Source: Podocnemis expansa
Taxonomy: Eukaryota > Chordata > Testudines > Podocnemididae
Length of the DNA stretch: 64,000 nucleotides
Direction of reading: 5' to 3'
Assembly: GCA_007922195.1 (NCBI GenBank)
Contig: ML682013.1
Span: 21,392,645 to 21,456,644 of the forward strand
Position 1 is the first letter of the stretch. Each line of letters begins with the position of its first letter. Both the position numbers and the translations under genes were made by a program. The notes under the pieces are model-generated. The model was not told the origin of the DNA and did no database searches. It saw nothing but the letters and a program-made list of their open reading frames with translations. This document shows, piece after piece, positions 1 to 12,507 of the stretch.

Positions 1-1543
1 GTCATTTGAGAGCTGTACAATAAATTTTTCATACATATATAGCTTGTAGTATAAGAGTATGTCTTACACAATTAAATATATGAAATATTTCTCCACAGAG
101 GTAATTCTGTAGCATGTATGTGTATGAAGATATATACATAAGTCCATGAGAATATAATTTTTTTCCATGTGAAGGAAGCTTTTCTCTGTTGAAGATTTCT
201 ATGCTTGGGCTTCATTTTGAAATAATAGTACCAACTTAAAAGCAGAAGCTGTACTTGAAAGCATTGCTTTATAGTGGCTGCTAGTACAAAGTGCATGCAG
301 TTAGGTACTTGTGAATGTCATCAGCATACAGTAAAATTGTAAAATGATTGGCATTTCTGAACACAGCAATGACTGGTGATAGTAAAATATATATTTTGCA
401 GTTTGATGACCACAGGAATTAATTCAAATGTTGTTCTTTTATTTTAAAATCACTAGCTGGGAAGCAGCTGGGTTATATGAAGGTTATATTGTTCTAGTTA
501 ACTACCCATATGTCATCAGTCTACTGATTCCCTTGTTCTTGTGTGAGAACAAACGTAAGCACTGCAGCCCAATGTAGAGAGATGCATTCTGACAGAGGGC
601 ACAGCACACGTCAGCTAAATCTTGATTCCTTCTAACAGTATATTTAGATGATCCATGAATGTGTTCAACTACACAGAATTTAAAGTCTGCACTTTTCTCT
701 CGGTCACCTGTTCATCCAACCCAGGTTAGCACTATGGTGACCAAAACTTGCCACCATCTGAGCACTACTGATAAATAATGTGTAAGGAGGTCAGTTGTCT
801 AAATCCAGTTAGAATGAATTAGTATCCTCAAGGAAGGTATCAGTATGGTAGAATATCATTATCACAGTAGGTACCATTTGTACTCTTGTTGGCAGTCTAA
901 ACAAAGAGCCATAGATATAGTTTCTTCAGGTATTTTGGATGTAGATTTGCATTGCAGTAGTTTAGACGACTGCTCCCTATGCTGTGTCTGTTCTGTCAGG
1001 AGATAATATTGCACCTTTTGCTAACACTAAATATTCATTTTCTTTCTCTCATACACACACTAAAAATAACGAGAGTCCTGTTTCTGTTAGTCTTTAAGAT
1101 GCCGCAGGACTCTTGTTGTTTTTACTGTACAACAGACTAACACGGCTTCCCTTCTGGAAATTTTCACAGTAAAAAGAATATTTAAAACAAGTTCTTATTG
1201 CAAGTATCAGCATTAGCAGGATCAAATGTAGATTATAATATATTTATGTGGCCTGGGTTTCACAATAAATGATATGTATTTTTTGTTAATGTTGTCTTTC
1301 CATGGAACACAGTACATATAGCTATACCATACATATTTTCATCAGTGTGTTTCTTGTCATGTCTATTTTTTGACAACAGGTAGTATTAGTAACCAATTAT
1401 TCATATATGCTTAGAATTTAGTATTCACTGCAGTTTATACATGGTACCTTGCTTTACTTTATTGAAAAATGAATTAGTGCTTAAAGAATCAAAGTTAAAT
1501 ATTTCTACCTAATGAAATGTAATTCTTCTTTTTCTGTTACCAG
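1..1543 (+). other. Intron upstream of first visible exon
   Basis: AT-rich intron sequence ending in a polypyrimidine tract and cag acceptor at 1541-1543. I found no DOCK4 exon in it. The only recognisable insert is a short PLE tail near 1084-1159. Confidence 0.7.
1084..1159 (+). repeat. Short Penelope-like element tail fragment
   Basis: It contains the motifs seen at the tail of other PLE copies here: tgttagtctttaa, then gcaggactc, then agactaacacggct. It is a single tail in + orientation with no inverted partner and no coding sequence. The internal run of bases between the motifs is diverged. Confidence 0.6.
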
Positions 1544-1619
1544 TGTTATTATTACAACAGTCCTGTATCTTTCGGATGCCCTTCGTAAGAACTTCCTGAA
1601 TGAAAACTTTGATTATAAG
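1544..1619 (+). CDS. DOCK4: DOCK4 exon A (helical middle region)
   Basis: 76 nt. The first base completes a codon begun in an exon outside the window, followed by 25 codons reading VIITTVLYLSDALRKNFL and ending FDYK. Acceptor cag, donor gtactg. The exon ends on a codon boundary, matching phase 0 of the next exon. It belongs to the armadillo-like helical region between DHR-1 and DHR-2. Confidence 0.93.
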
Positions 1620-2294
1620 GTACTGTAAGAATACACTCCCCAAAGTATCTCTTGGGTGACATGTTTCAGTCTGTGGCTCTTGTAGTTCTGGTTTGTAACT
1701 GCTAGGATTAAATGTAGCTTTACTTTCTGAACTGATAGAAACCCTGCAGTATTACAAATTTCAGCTATTCAAAAATCATGAGATTTGCTTAAAATTCATG
1801 AGGTGCTGTGTTTTGTATTTGGGATTGGTTTTGTCTGTCTTCTGGTTTTAAGTCTCTAGAGTGTGCTTTTGTTGTGGTTTTGTATTGTTTTTTGATTACA
1901 GAAAATATTTTCTATTCTATTCATATTTTAAGACTATCTCAGAAGATAAAATGAACTCTATATTCACTGGCATATTTACCAAAAATATGGCTTTGTATAT
2001 TTTTTAAATCCTCTCAAGACCAATTAACATGCCATGTACTATTAAAATTATAATGTGACATTATGCTACATATTGTTAAAGATATTATCTTGTGAGTAGT
2101 GTGCTCTGATATTTGTAAGAATCCACAACCTGAGTGTTATAATGCAATTATAGAATCACATTCAGAGAATCAAAAACAAAAGGCTCAGTTACTGCTCCAA
2201 CAAGGCTAACTCGCAGGGGAGATGGGAAGTGAGCATGCAGGCCGAGCAGCACTATTTAGAAGTATTATTCTAGCTGAGTCATGTTGTAAGATGC

Positions 2295-2384
2295 AGGGTC
2301 TGATTTTTCATAGGTGCTTAGTTCCCACAGTTGCCATTAATTTCAGGTAGAGTGGTGAATGCTCAGCATCTCTGAAAATCTAGA
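2295..2384. repeat. Short hairpin repeat (ancient amniote-type)
   Basis: The ends are imperfect inverted copies: gtctgatttttcataggtgc on the left, against gctcagcatctctgaaaatc on the right. The centre has ccattaatttcag, a decayed form of the 'cattgacttcaatgg' core that is very common in reptile and bird DNA. It is non-coding and diverged. Confidence 0.55.
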
Positions 2385-2529
2385 TCCGTGCTAAGCCTCT
2401 GGAGTCACTGGAGAAAGTGTTGGGCTGAAGTATTGGACACCATGAAATTATGTAACCAGTGCTTCATTGCATAGCACTGCCAATGCACTGGGGCTAAAGC
2501 CCATGGCATTAACAGCTAACTGACCACTC

Positions 2530-2830
2530 CTGGGTTTATTTAGCTCACTGGGTTTTGCCATTTTCAGCGGCAGTTGAAGCAATATATGTGAACTGTGTAA
2601 TTAACTGTCTTGCTCATCTCCCTTCGACTCTTTAACGTTCACGTACTTCCCTTTCTCCACTGTGCTGAGTTGAAGGTAAATGCCATCTTTTTGACTCAGT
2701 GCTACTACTCTTCTTAAAGGTCTGGAGTTTCTAAATCAAACTCCAGATCAATTGAGCAAGTCTTGACAGACCACTCAATCAATCCCAAAAGATTAAACTA
2801 GTGGCAGTGAATTTGTCACCATCAGTGTAG
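2530..2830 (+). repeat. MITE-like repeat, family shared with 39.9 and 41.2 kb
   Basis: The stretch around 2660-2710 (tgctgagttgaaggtaaatg, then gactcagtgct) matches 41260-41310 in the same orientation and the reverse complement of 40050-40100. The flanking matches are patchy. I cannot assign a superfamily, and the edges are approximate. Confidence 0.45.
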
Positions 2831-3552
2831 ATTTAGCTTCAGTAAATTATAACTGTCTTCTGTAGAAGTGCTGTGGAGGGAACAGGCTCTTTGAACCTCT
2901 TTTCCTCTCCTGCTTTCCCACATTGCAGCATCCATAATTTGACCAGAGTTGTTATTTAAAAATATCATTTTACTAAGAAATCTTTACTTAACAGAAGGTT
3001 CAGCTGTTGATGCTTTCAGAGCATGTCTACAGAAGTTTATGGGGCAGTATATGAACAAGCTGTATCACCTTGCTTTGCTTCATCTCTCTCGCTAAGACAC
3101 CATAGTGATTGATGCTTGCAAGATGTATAAGTAATGAGCAGAGCTGCACAGAGAACAACTTTTTCTAAATTTGTTTTCATTCCAGTAGGACAAAGCAAAT
3201 TCTTTCAGAACTTTTTGCAAAACAGAATAGTGCCAACATTTCTGTTTTCTGATCAGAAATCATCAGCTTTTCAGATAAGTTCTTCTTGCCTTTGTCTCTG
3301 AGACTGGGAAGTCCACTCACCATGGACCCTCAAAAACTGCCTGCCAAAAATGTCATCAAAATTAGTATGTCTCTGCAAAACTTCTCAGCAGCAACAAAAC
3401 AGCATATGTGGATATGAAAAGATTTAATCAGAAATATTCTAACAAGTTTTAGCAACAAGAAGATGAGGTAAAATCACAATTTGCATCTGGAATGGACATA
3501 AAATATTAGTGCTGACAAAGGAAAATAACCAAACACCTTGTGTTTATTGCAG

Positions 3553-3653
3553 ATCTGGGATTCCTACTTTTACCTCGCTGTCATATTTATAAACCAATTA
3601 TGTCTGCAACTGGAGATGTTCACGCCTTCCAAGAAGAAAAAGGTGTTGGAAAA
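3553..3653 (+). CDS. DOCK4: DOCK4 exon B (helical middle region)
   Basis: 101 nt encoding IWDSYFYLAVIFINQLCLQL, then EMFTPSKKKKVLE plus two bases of a Lys codon. Acceptor gcag, donor gtaggt. The split AA|A codon joins exactly to exon C. The lysine-rich end is a DOCK4-like surface loop in the helical region. Confidence 0.95.
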
Positions 3654-3730
3654 GTAGGTATCAATCAGGTTCCATAAAACTAACAGATCAAACGCTTGTG
3701 TGTCTTAAAAACAGATTATATGCAGCATAC

Positions 3731-3800
3731 AGGCCTGATCCAAAACCCACTGAAGTAGATGAGTCTTTCCATTCATTTTAATGGCCTTTGAATCAGATCA
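3731..3800. repeat. Short hairpin repeat (ancient amniote-type)
   Basis: The left arm aggcctgatccaaaacccac pairs with the right arm around 3782-3800 (tggcctttgaatcagatc). Between them lie ctgaagtagatgag and ccattcattttaatgg. This is a known kind of palindromic interspersed repeat in sauropsid genomes. It lies within the intron after exon B. Confidence 0.6.
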
Positions 3801-4340
3801 TAACATTACTGCACAATCCCCTAGGAATAAAATTTTTGGCCCTAAGAGGCCTTTGGTTCCCCCTGGCAGAAGGCCTGCTACAGTGTAGCTTATATCAGGC
3901 CTGACACATTGACTGCCCCCAACACACTGTTGTGATAATATGTATTTAAGTGTCCTGCAAGGTGCCATGTGTAAACTGATGGAAGCCAGGTTCTGAAAAT
4001 CATTTGTAGGACGTATATATGGGTTGTGGTATAAAGAGTTACGTGTGTGTGTGCTGGATATATATTCTTAGTGTGTTTGGGAGGCAGTGCATAGATTAAG
4101 CCTGCCATAGACAAAAGATTGTGGATTCCCCTGTCTGACTAGCTTGATTAAAGGCTGAGTTCAATGAAAGAACAATTACATATAAGATAAGCAAACTCAT
4201 TAAACTAATGAGCTGCAAAGAGAGTCTGCACCCCAGAAGTCTTCCTATCTCTGGAAGTATAGACAATGGACTTGGGGTAATATAAAAGGAGCTAAAAGAC
4301 CTTTAATTATCCATCACTTAAGGGACAAAAGAGGTGTGTA

Positions 4341-4740
4341 AAACAAACAAGGAGTCTGCTGCACTTAAAGACTAACAAATTTATTCATTGCATGAGCTCA
4401 GGACCAGCCCAAGGTTTATTGCTGCCCTAAGCCAACAAGAATTTTGGTGCGACTCCCACCCCCTGTTGCCAGTGGAGCGGTGCCCCCACCAGATCTGGCT
4501 TCAGGCAGGGAGCAGCTGGGAACTGGCCACAAGTGACGGTCCAACTCCAGTAGGATCCAGCCACAGCCCCTGGCAGGGAGTGGAGCAGGCCCAGCCCAGC
4601 CCAGCCCTTGGTTCCCTTAACTGTTGGCTCCTGAGGTGACCACCTAGGTTGCCTCTATGGAAGGACCGGCCCTGCATGAGCTTTCATGGGAGAAAATCCC
4701 ACTTCGTCAGATGCTTGGAAGAAGTCAGAGCTCTTGGAAT
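4341..4740 (-). repeat. Penelope-like tail split by a hAT element
   Basis: The sequence aaggagtctgctgcactt, then aaagactaacaaatttattc and gcatgagct, is the PLE tail read on the minus strand. It resumes at 4675 with catgagctttcatgggagaa and cccacttcgtcagatgct. The two halves are separated by a 276 bp element that duplicated catgagct. Confidence 0.75.
4399..4674. mobile_element. Non-autonomous hAT-like element inside a PLE tail
   Basis: A 276 bp insert flanked by a perfect 8 bp duplication, catgagct (4391-4398 and 4675-4682). Its ends are inverted: CAGGACCAGCCC on the left and the complement of GGACCGGCCCTG on the right. An 8 bp duplication and CAGGG-type termini are hallmarks of hAT transposons. 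The GC-rich interior has no transposase. A short open frame inside (4388-4639) is not a gene. Confidence 0.85.
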
Positions 4741-5660
4741 CTTTGGAAGGCCATTACATCATCTGTGTGAAGTGCAGTTTATGGGAACTGACTATAGATG
4801 AAAACTTCACCTGAGACTGGGATTGCAGTATGTTACACTTTACACCAGAAAGCATGTTTTATTTTGTTTTGCTTGTACCCATGCCTGTCTTTTTTTCTCT
4901 TGCTCAGTATCACTTACATCTCTGTTCTGTATTAATAAACTTATTCTTCTCTTATTACAAAACTATCTCAGTACTATGTATTAATGTAAAATGTGAGTCT
5001 TGAACACTAACAGACTGGCATGTATGCTGTTTGGAGGCAGTGAAGTTGATCATATCTATGAGTATCCCAGTGAGAGGGATTGTCTGCTGTAGACATCTCT
5101 TAGATGCTAGGTTGACTGTTACTAATCAAGTTTTAGGGTGGCAGGATCTCAGTGCATTTGCTGATGAGGTAGACAGACTCCTGGGGGAAGGAGTTGATAA
5201 CTCAGCTAATTTCTAAGAAAGTTTACTTCTGCTGAGGCAGAGAGGTAACACAGTGGCTTATAGTTCTGTGCATCAGAAAAGAACATCACAGGGATAAAAC
5301 AAAATTAGTTATCTGAGGAAAGGACTGTTTCTGGGGAAAAAAATTAGGCATATTAAAGCAATAGATTGATATCAATACCTTGTATCACTGTGACCATTTA
5401 TAATGTGTAGTACTTGTACTAACAATATGTGGTAAATTATTCTGTCTTTATTAAACAAGGCATTTGGTTAAGTATTGGTAAATTTCTTTTTGCCCTCTTC
5501 TGTGCAGCGCATCCTCCAAACCTTGTGGAAAATCATTAATGCATATTTTTTTTATGAATTTCAAGAAACCTCAGAGTTATTTTTTCTACACACAGTGTGA
5601 ACTTGTAAAATTATTTTCCAAATAATGTTCTGCTTAAAAATATTTTTTAATATATCACAG

Positions 5661-5719
5661 ATACGGTGACATGCGCGTCACAATGGGATGTGAAATCTTC
5701 AGCATGTGGCAAAATTTAG
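5661..5719 (+). CDS. DOCK4: DOCK4 exon C (helical middle region)
   Basis: 59 nt reading K-YGDMRVTMGCEIFSMWQNL plus one base of a Gly codon. Acceptor cacag, donor gtaagg. Phases fit exon B (phase 2) and exon D (phase 1). Confidence 0.95.
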
Positions 5720-7194
5720 GTAAGGAATTCACAAAAAGCCCGTCAAAAAAATTAACAGTGAAACAATGTTGCATAAAAATTGAATACAAATGTGAATGAA
5801 TTTTAGTTTTCTCCTGCATTATATTACTGATCTGCCCCCAGTTGATCTGGGATAAGCCTTTATGTCGTTATTTTTTGGTTTGTCTTCTGGGAAAAGAGTT
5901 CTAATTCTTTTCTGGATTTCAGAAATGTTAATAAGTTGAATTAATTGTTTGGATTTGCAAAATGTTCTCAGTACTTTCATGATGGTAGTTTATTTGACAT
6001 ATACCAGTTCTCTTGGTTAAAGCTCACCTAATGCTTTTGACACAGGTGTTGGCCATTAAGTCCAATATTGTTTATTTGTCAAGCAAACTTGAGAATGAAC
6101 ATAATGCTCAAATCAAGACAAAAATATTAGTTTGGTTTAATTAAAGAATGTAATATAGGCTTTTCATTGTGATGCCCTCTTCCCTCTATGAGAAGCCGTT
6201 GTTTTCCAAGATACCACAAGATAAGAAAAGTCAAAATGATAAATGGGTTGGGTTTTTTGACAAGATAGTTAAATATGCACTTAGAAAAATTCTTACCTGT
6301 AAGTATGCATATATTTCTGACCTGACCATTTCAGTAATTTTGGCACTCCGATTTATTATTTTATGCTGTTCCTTTTTCAAAAGCATCATCTTCAGGTAAC
6401 TTATAAGTCAACAATACCCATGTCAGTTGGAGTATCTCTGTAAATGTCCTTAAATGTGGGATCATGCCCTTATTTAAAGATTCAAAAGTTCCTGCAAACA
6501 TTTATGCACATTCTGAAGTACTGTGAGTTATCCCATTTAAATCAATAGGGATTATTCAACATAGTCAAGTCCACTGTATGTCTGCATGTTTGCAGTATTT
6601 GTTGGGGATGATTTGATAACCTAATTATTTTTTTGTCTCCTCTAAATACTAGGAGTCTTAAAAAATAAAAGTGTATCAACAGCACTTTCGTTACCTTAAT
6701 GGTACATTTACAGATTCCTTTGTTTCTGTTTCACTTTTGCATCAGTCCAGTTGGTTGAAGTGTCCTACATTACCTAAAATGGTGATGGGCTTCCCATTTC
6801 CTAGGTTACAAGGCAATTCTGACCCTGTTCAATGAGGCAATATTTTTGAGGTCTCAGGCAGCAACTTCCGTGCTGATAGTATGGCAAAATAATAAAACAG
6901 CTAACTTCTTAGTTATTCAGTCAGGAATAGAAACAGTTAAAAAAAAACAAAAAAAAAAACTATAATCTCAGAACTTGTAAAAACTGCTGGGTTGACAGCT
7001 CTAGAGATTGAAGCCTCCTATCCACACACTAGGTTCAACATGGGAAGTAGTACCATAAGTTGTTTTTGATACAATCTTTCCAATGTCCCTTAATTTTGAT
7101 TTGCTTGAGACCATCTCCAGGTCAGGGGGAGAGAGGGTCAGTCTTTGTTTGCATTATACCTGCAAAGTGCCAGTTAACATCAAATACTTGTAGG

Positions 7195-7355
7195 TGAGGG
7201 ATGGTTCAGTGGTTAGAAAACTAATCTGAGACTCAGGTAACCTGTATTCAGTTCCCTGCTCTGAGACAGATTTTTCTGTTGACTGTGGGGAAGTCTCTGT
7301 TTCTCTGTGCTTCAATTGCCCATCTGTAAAATAGGGATGATTTTAATTCATTATC
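7195..7355 (+). repeat. MIR/CORE-SINE-like repeat
   Basis: The head resembles a tRNA-derived promoter (gatggttcagtggttagaa, then a B-box-like agttccctgc). The tail contains aagtctctgtttctctgtgc and cccatctgtaaaataggga, the typical MIR/CORE-SINE signature. It is an old, diverged copy in forward orientation. Confidence 0.65.
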
Positions 7356-8459
7356 TCATATCTCTACACTTAATTTTTGTGTGTGTGTAAAAACAAACAA
7401 AAAAAGTATGATATTCCAAGCTACGGAAAGATTTAATTTAAACTAAGATCACATTTGGACACAATCATAACAGATTACAAGGACTCGGCACATCAGCTGT
7501 CAGATTGATTCTTTAATTTATTATATGCATACTCAAAAAACTCTTTATTTTGTGAAACTTTTCTTTATTAATTCACTTATTTAAACAATATCAGAAATAG
7601 ATTTTTAGACCAGCAGTGGTGGCTAAGATACTGGTGTTTCAGTTCTTTTAACCTTCTTCTGTACCAGTTTATATAATCCTAGCAAATGGGAATTTCAGAT
7701 CAAGCAGCACTAGAGAGAATAATACTCAAAACCGGAAGCAAGTTAGGACTTTTCAATTATATATAACAAGTTTGTTCATATGTTTAATTATTCATATGTT
7801 GTCAACATTTGTACTCACATTTTTCATTTACACATCTACATTTATTATCAATTAGCATTTGATTTAGATCTCAATTCTCCTTATCCTCCTTACTTAAAAC
7901 TATTTTTGTATAATAAAACCGGTTAAATACTATGGACTTATGCCTCTCACTAGCTATGTTTGAATACAGTACATCTTAGTTCTTGTAACAGTTTGAGTAG
8001 CCCTTGCAATGTCAGCTTGTATTATGATGGTGGTGACCTTAATGCTTCCTAGAGGATCCACCTAGAATTTTTCCAGTCAGAGGAATTTTACACAAGCTCA
8101 GACAAGGATTTGATGGGCAAGTATGAAATTGTATTTCACAATTTCCTGCTTCTCAAAGTTACGGAGCATGGCAAGGCTCAGAAGGTATCAGGCTAGCACA
8201 GCTAGTACTGCATCTGATTCTTGAACTGTGAGTTGTCTCACCTGGAAATTAACTGGGTTCTAAGTTAAATTGCAGAAGTTGGAAAAGTGGCATAATTGCA
8301 CCTATACCTCTCCTACCCTGAAGTGCACTGAGCTCAGCTAAGGTTGGCTTGAGGATTGAGCCCCCATGACCTGACTTTATTTTATGTCATTTATGGTGTA
8401 TTTTCCCTATTGTTTAGAAATAAATAACACTTAATACATTTAAGATTCAAGATCTGTCT

Positions 8460-9440
8460 AGCCTGCCACTGGGCCTTCTTGGGTAGCAATGGCCACAAAA
8501 CTTGCTTCTGCTTCAGGGAAGCACATCAGACCCAGGGATCAAAACTGGATTCAGAGGCTGGAGGCTTGGATCAGAATTAGGTTAATTGGAGTGAGGCAGG
8601 GCTTGTTCCAAGACAGGAAACGAGCTGAGAACTACCAGGTGCAGGAGCTACCTCAACAGTGGGTGAATGCTTTGAGCAGTTGTTGAAATGCTGTTGCTGC
8701 TGCTCGACTTAAGAGCTGGGCTGCTGATTCTTTCAATCAGTGAGGCAGCGGAGCCAATTTGGCAGCCTAATGAGCCATCTGTGCTCGTTAGGTTGCCCAG
8801 ACATGGGAACTGCTACATGTTCTGGTTCCAGACTGGCTCTGCTGCAGGCCCTGATTCCTGTCAATACCAGTCCACAACACCAAAAACCAAAAGTACCGTG
8901 CAGCTGCCAAAGGAGCAGGACCCTCCACAGCACCAGCATGGGAAAGAAGTGAAAGGTTGCCTTCTATACCTATGGTAACAACTTGTAGAGAAAAGGAGTT
9001 TTTGGTACTGAAAACCGAGATGCATAAGCCAGCACAGCTGATGTCACAAGGAACAGAACCTGATTCGTTCTCCTCTGTCAGGGCATACATACATGATCCT
9101 AGAGGACCTTACAGTCTCAGCAGACCCAGAATTTCCAGTACTATCAGATCTAGTCCTATGCAGAGAGGTTCATTCTCTACTGATGAATGTAGGATCAGTT
9201 TGACAATTTCAAAGCCCCTGTCAAGGTAGAAAGTCAGTGCTGACAGAGGCTTCAAAATGTCATGGACACCTTCCCACTCCTCTAAAGAGACTGACCAACC
9301 GGAGAATGATGTAGTCCCTGGGATCCAGGTATAGGACATTCTGACTGCAGAGGGGCAGAATGGAGTCAAGGCAGGTGTTTTTACCTGGGGAACAACCTTA
9401 GCTCACTCAGGAGTGCTCTGAAGCACAATGTCACCAGGCT
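8460..9440. repeat. Unclassified retroelement-like segment
   Basis: This patch is richer in GC than its surroundings, with several overlapping short open frames on both strands, none convincing. Its phrases (aaccaaaagtaccgtgcagc, ggatcaaaactggattcag) resemble LTR or DIRS gag-type sequence. A patch at 16330-16440 has a similar 'ggtcagaac' style. I see no termini or target duplication, so the class is uncertain. Confidence 0.35.
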
Positions 9441-9454
9441 GAGTGACAAGCCCT

Positions 9455-9700
9455 GATGGCTATGTCTACACTAGCAAAGTAGTTTGTGTTAAGGAGGCTT
9501 AATCTGGACTAATTTGGTCCCTGTCTACAATAAACTTTGTCTAGTTCTAACTAAAAAAAATTAGAGGCTTGATTTTTTCATCTGTGTAACTCCAGCTAAA
9601 GTGAATGAAGTTACACTGGTTTAAACTGGAGCAACACAATGGTAAACCAGGTTCAGGAGGTATGTAAAGTGATTACTTCAGTTGTACATAGACATTTGAT
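9455..9700 (+). repeat. Possible MITE beginning with tgtctacactag
   Basis: The start ggctatgtctacactag resembles the start at 40480 (gatgtctacactagaggg) and, more weakly, at 41142 (ggcctggtctatactgc). The interior has ttacactggtttaaactgg. No matching right terminus was found, so this may be truncated. Confidence 0.4.
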
Positions 9701-9831
9701 AAAGCATCATATACTAAAATGGTTTCGTTCTTCAGTTTGATAATTAGTGGTGAGACATTCAAAAATAGCTAAGCAACCTAGGAGCACAAGTCCCATTTAA
9801 ATGAACACACTCTCACACACTCACACTCAGA

Positions 9832-9832
9832 G

Positions 9833-9890
<58 letters not shown>
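9832..9890. repeat. (TC)n-(AC)n microsatellite
   Basis: A run of tc dinucleotides passes directly into about 20 ac dinucleotides. It is followed by an AT-rich stretch of tatata-type sequence to about 9960. Confidence 0.95.
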
Positions 9891-9894
<4 letters not shown>

Positions 9895-10750
9895 ATTATA
9901 TATACATATTGATATATATTTATTTATATATTATGTATAGTAATATATACATAATTACATAATTGGGATAGACCAGAATAGTTAAGACACGCAGTAAAAT
10001 AAACCAAAAGATCTTTCTGCAAGAGACAGAAGCAAAATAATTCAGAGCAAAGGATGAATTTAACTAAATCCTAAATTAAATTTGCTTCCTCATGTAATCT
10101 ATACCACAGACTATATAAAGTTTCCTACTATCTAGAGACCTATAAAATCCAAGTAGAACATTATGAGTTAATGGCAGGGGCATCAGCTTTTATTCTAAAG
10201 GGAAACATTGTGATAAGAACTGAGCCCCATCATCTGTTTTTTGCAAGCAGCTTTCAAAGTCCCATTTTTGTGCCCACAAAATAAAGGGTGGGTGGAAATC
10301 TGAGTACTTGTGCCTCCCCCTAATGTACATATATTGTCAAGTAGTAAGCCATATTCGGAGACACAAAAATGCATGAGACATTTGTACCAGCAAAAGGGAA
10401 GAGCCTTGTACAAACAATTCCCTGAACATCCTTGTTCTTAAGGTGGTCTTAAGTAAAGAAACACCCCTTCCCCTTTCAGAAAACTCTGGCCTCATTTGTG
10501 AGCTTGAAACTCCATTATAAAATGTGATGCATTAAACTGACCCTTTATTCTGCTCTTGTCTTTGGCTTTTGCTCTTCCTTTTCTTGATTTTGTTTGAAAA
10601 ATTGCCTAAGCCAAGTATGTTATCGGTCAACTGAATTAAATATTTAGAATTCCATTTTGTAATTCTTCATACACTATTCTGTAATTACAATCATTTGGTA
10701 ACTCAGCCAACAATTAACCCAATTCACATTCAGCTTCCTTTTAATTTTAG

Positions 10751-10899
10751 GGGAACATAAACTTCACTTCATCCCAGCCCTTATTGGCCCCTTTCTAGAA
10801 GTGACACTGATACCTCAACCAGACCTGCGGAATGTAATGATTCCCATTTTCCATGACATGATGGATTGGGAACAAAGGCGCAGTGGCAACTTCAAACAG
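10751..10899 (+). CDS. DOCK4: DOCK4 exon D (helical middle region)
   Basis: 149 nt. It completes the Gly codon and reads EHKLHFIPALIGPFLEVTLI, then PQPDLRNVMIPIFHDMMDWE and QRRSGNFKQ. Acceptor ttttag, donor gtactg. It ends at a codon boundary. The segment is strongly conserved across DOCK-A/B proteins. Confidence 0.96.
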
Positions 10900-12421
10900 G
10901 TACTGTATGTTTAGCAGGGAACCTGTTAGCATAATCTGTGATGGAGCAAGATGGAAAAATGACAACCGTCTTTGAAGTGAAGATGGCAGAATTCCAGGCC
11001 AATGGCTCTTGAAACCCCTTTAGGCCCTCTGAAACTCCCCATGTGTTTCTCTGTTCAGTACTTTGGTGTTGCTAATTGAAGAAGGAGATGGGTCATTCTA
11101 ACCCCATTTGAAGTCCATTGCAAAATTCCTGTTGACTTCAGTGGGGTTATTTTATTTTTCTATTCTTTTAGTAGTAAGGATTAAACTGGAGAAAAAAATA
11201 ACAAGAAACTAAAATAATATCATGATGGCTTATTGATATAATATCTGATATTTGTCCTCAGCCATCAAAATACTAATTTCTGTGAGAAACCAAGTCTAAC
11301 AAGGATCCAACTATTCTTGTCTCTCAAGCATTAGCTTAGGATCAAGTAAGGAACTGCTAAGTATGCCATTTGCTCTTTTGGTTCCCACTCAGTTCTTTCA
11401 GCGTGCCTCAGATCACTTCACTGTGCTTTTCTTATTGTTTCTAATGAAGCAAAGCAGAAGAATTTGAAATGGTTTCAGGCAAATGATAAGGTTTGGAATA
11501 AGAGATGTAAGAGCAGTTGGAATACTTGGAATCACAAAACAGACTGGAAAAATGGAGAAATGTGATGTAAGTGGACTTCCCCCCTCACAATATTTAAACA
11601 CATTCTTAAAATAATTGTAAGAATGTTGATGAGGGCTATTAGAAAAACAGACTCTGCATAAGCAAAGCACTGGCTTTCAGATTCTGTATTGATCACTGGC
11701 TTAAAAGTACTCTAATTATGATTCATGCTTTAATAGAGCACTTCAATAATAGGCTAGTTTCTCCTCTAGTTTTTCAGTCACTAAGTATGTCTGTTGCTAG
11801 AGGGGCAGTTGTTCTCTTCTGATACATTAATACATGCATCAACATTGCTTACATTTTCTCAATAATCAGTGCAGTTGCACATATTTTATGCAATGCTTTT
11901 CAGCTATAAAAGCTTTATTCTCAAACTCTTCTTGACAGATGACTCAGAATTTCAATGCTATATACATTACATGGGAGACAGGGTAGCTTTTCAATAGCAG
12001 CAGGACTAACTGTGAGTCCCAAACTGTTAATCCGAGGATTTAAAGAGAGGGATGGGGAAGCAGAGGGTTGGTTTTATATTAAGGTCCAAATAATGACTTG
12101 CGCTTGCAGCCCTGCAGTGAGAATTCAGGCAGTCTCGTTGGACTGCATGCTTTTTTGTTTGACTCTATAAATAGATAACTGCCTTAGCAGCAGCAAATGC
12201 TACTCAGCCTGTAGTTTTAAAGTCACATTGCTCCATTTAAATTAGTCCACAAGATTCCTCAGGGATGAGAGAAGAGGAAGTGATCTATCCTGAAATTTAC
12301 ATTTAATGATAATATTAGGGAATCCACTTACCAAAACTTCCTACAGAAAAATCCATTTTTTTTTCAGTTTGCTCAAACATAATTTAAACACAAAGAAGCC
12401 TTTTATATGCATATATTCCAG
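10900..12421 (+). other. Intron D-E
   Basis: 1.5 kb intron. Around 11060-11150 there is a fragment resembling the 'cattgacttcagtgggg' family of old sauropsid repeats. Nothing else is recognised. Confidence 0.6.
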
Positions 12422-12507
12422 GTGGAGGCAAAACTGATTGACAAACTGGATAGCTTGATGTCAGAGGGCAAAGGTGATGAAACGTACAGAGAGCTCTTCA
12501 ACAGCAT
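12422..12507 (+). CDS. DOCK4: DOCK4 exon E (helical middle region)
   Basis: 86 nt encoding VEAKLIDKLDSLMSEGKGDE, then TYRELFNS plus two bases (AT) of an Ile codon finished by exon F. Acceptor ttccag, donor gtgagt. Confidence 0.95.

Larger units (their letters stand above)
1620..3552 (+). other. Intron A-B
   Basis: 1.9 kb intron. It contains a short hairpin repeat at 2295-2384 and a MITE-like repeat around 2530-2830 that is related to copies near 40 kb and 41.3 kb. The rest is unremarkable AT-rich sequence. Confidence 0.7.
5720..10750 (+). other. Intron C-D (5.0 kb)
   Basis: It contains a MIR-like SINE (7195-7355), a GC-richer retroelement-like patch (8460-9440), a MITE-like piece starting with tgtctacacta near 9463, and a dinucleotide microsatellite (9832-9890). 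I recognise nothing in the remaining AT-rich sequence. Confidence 0.65.
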
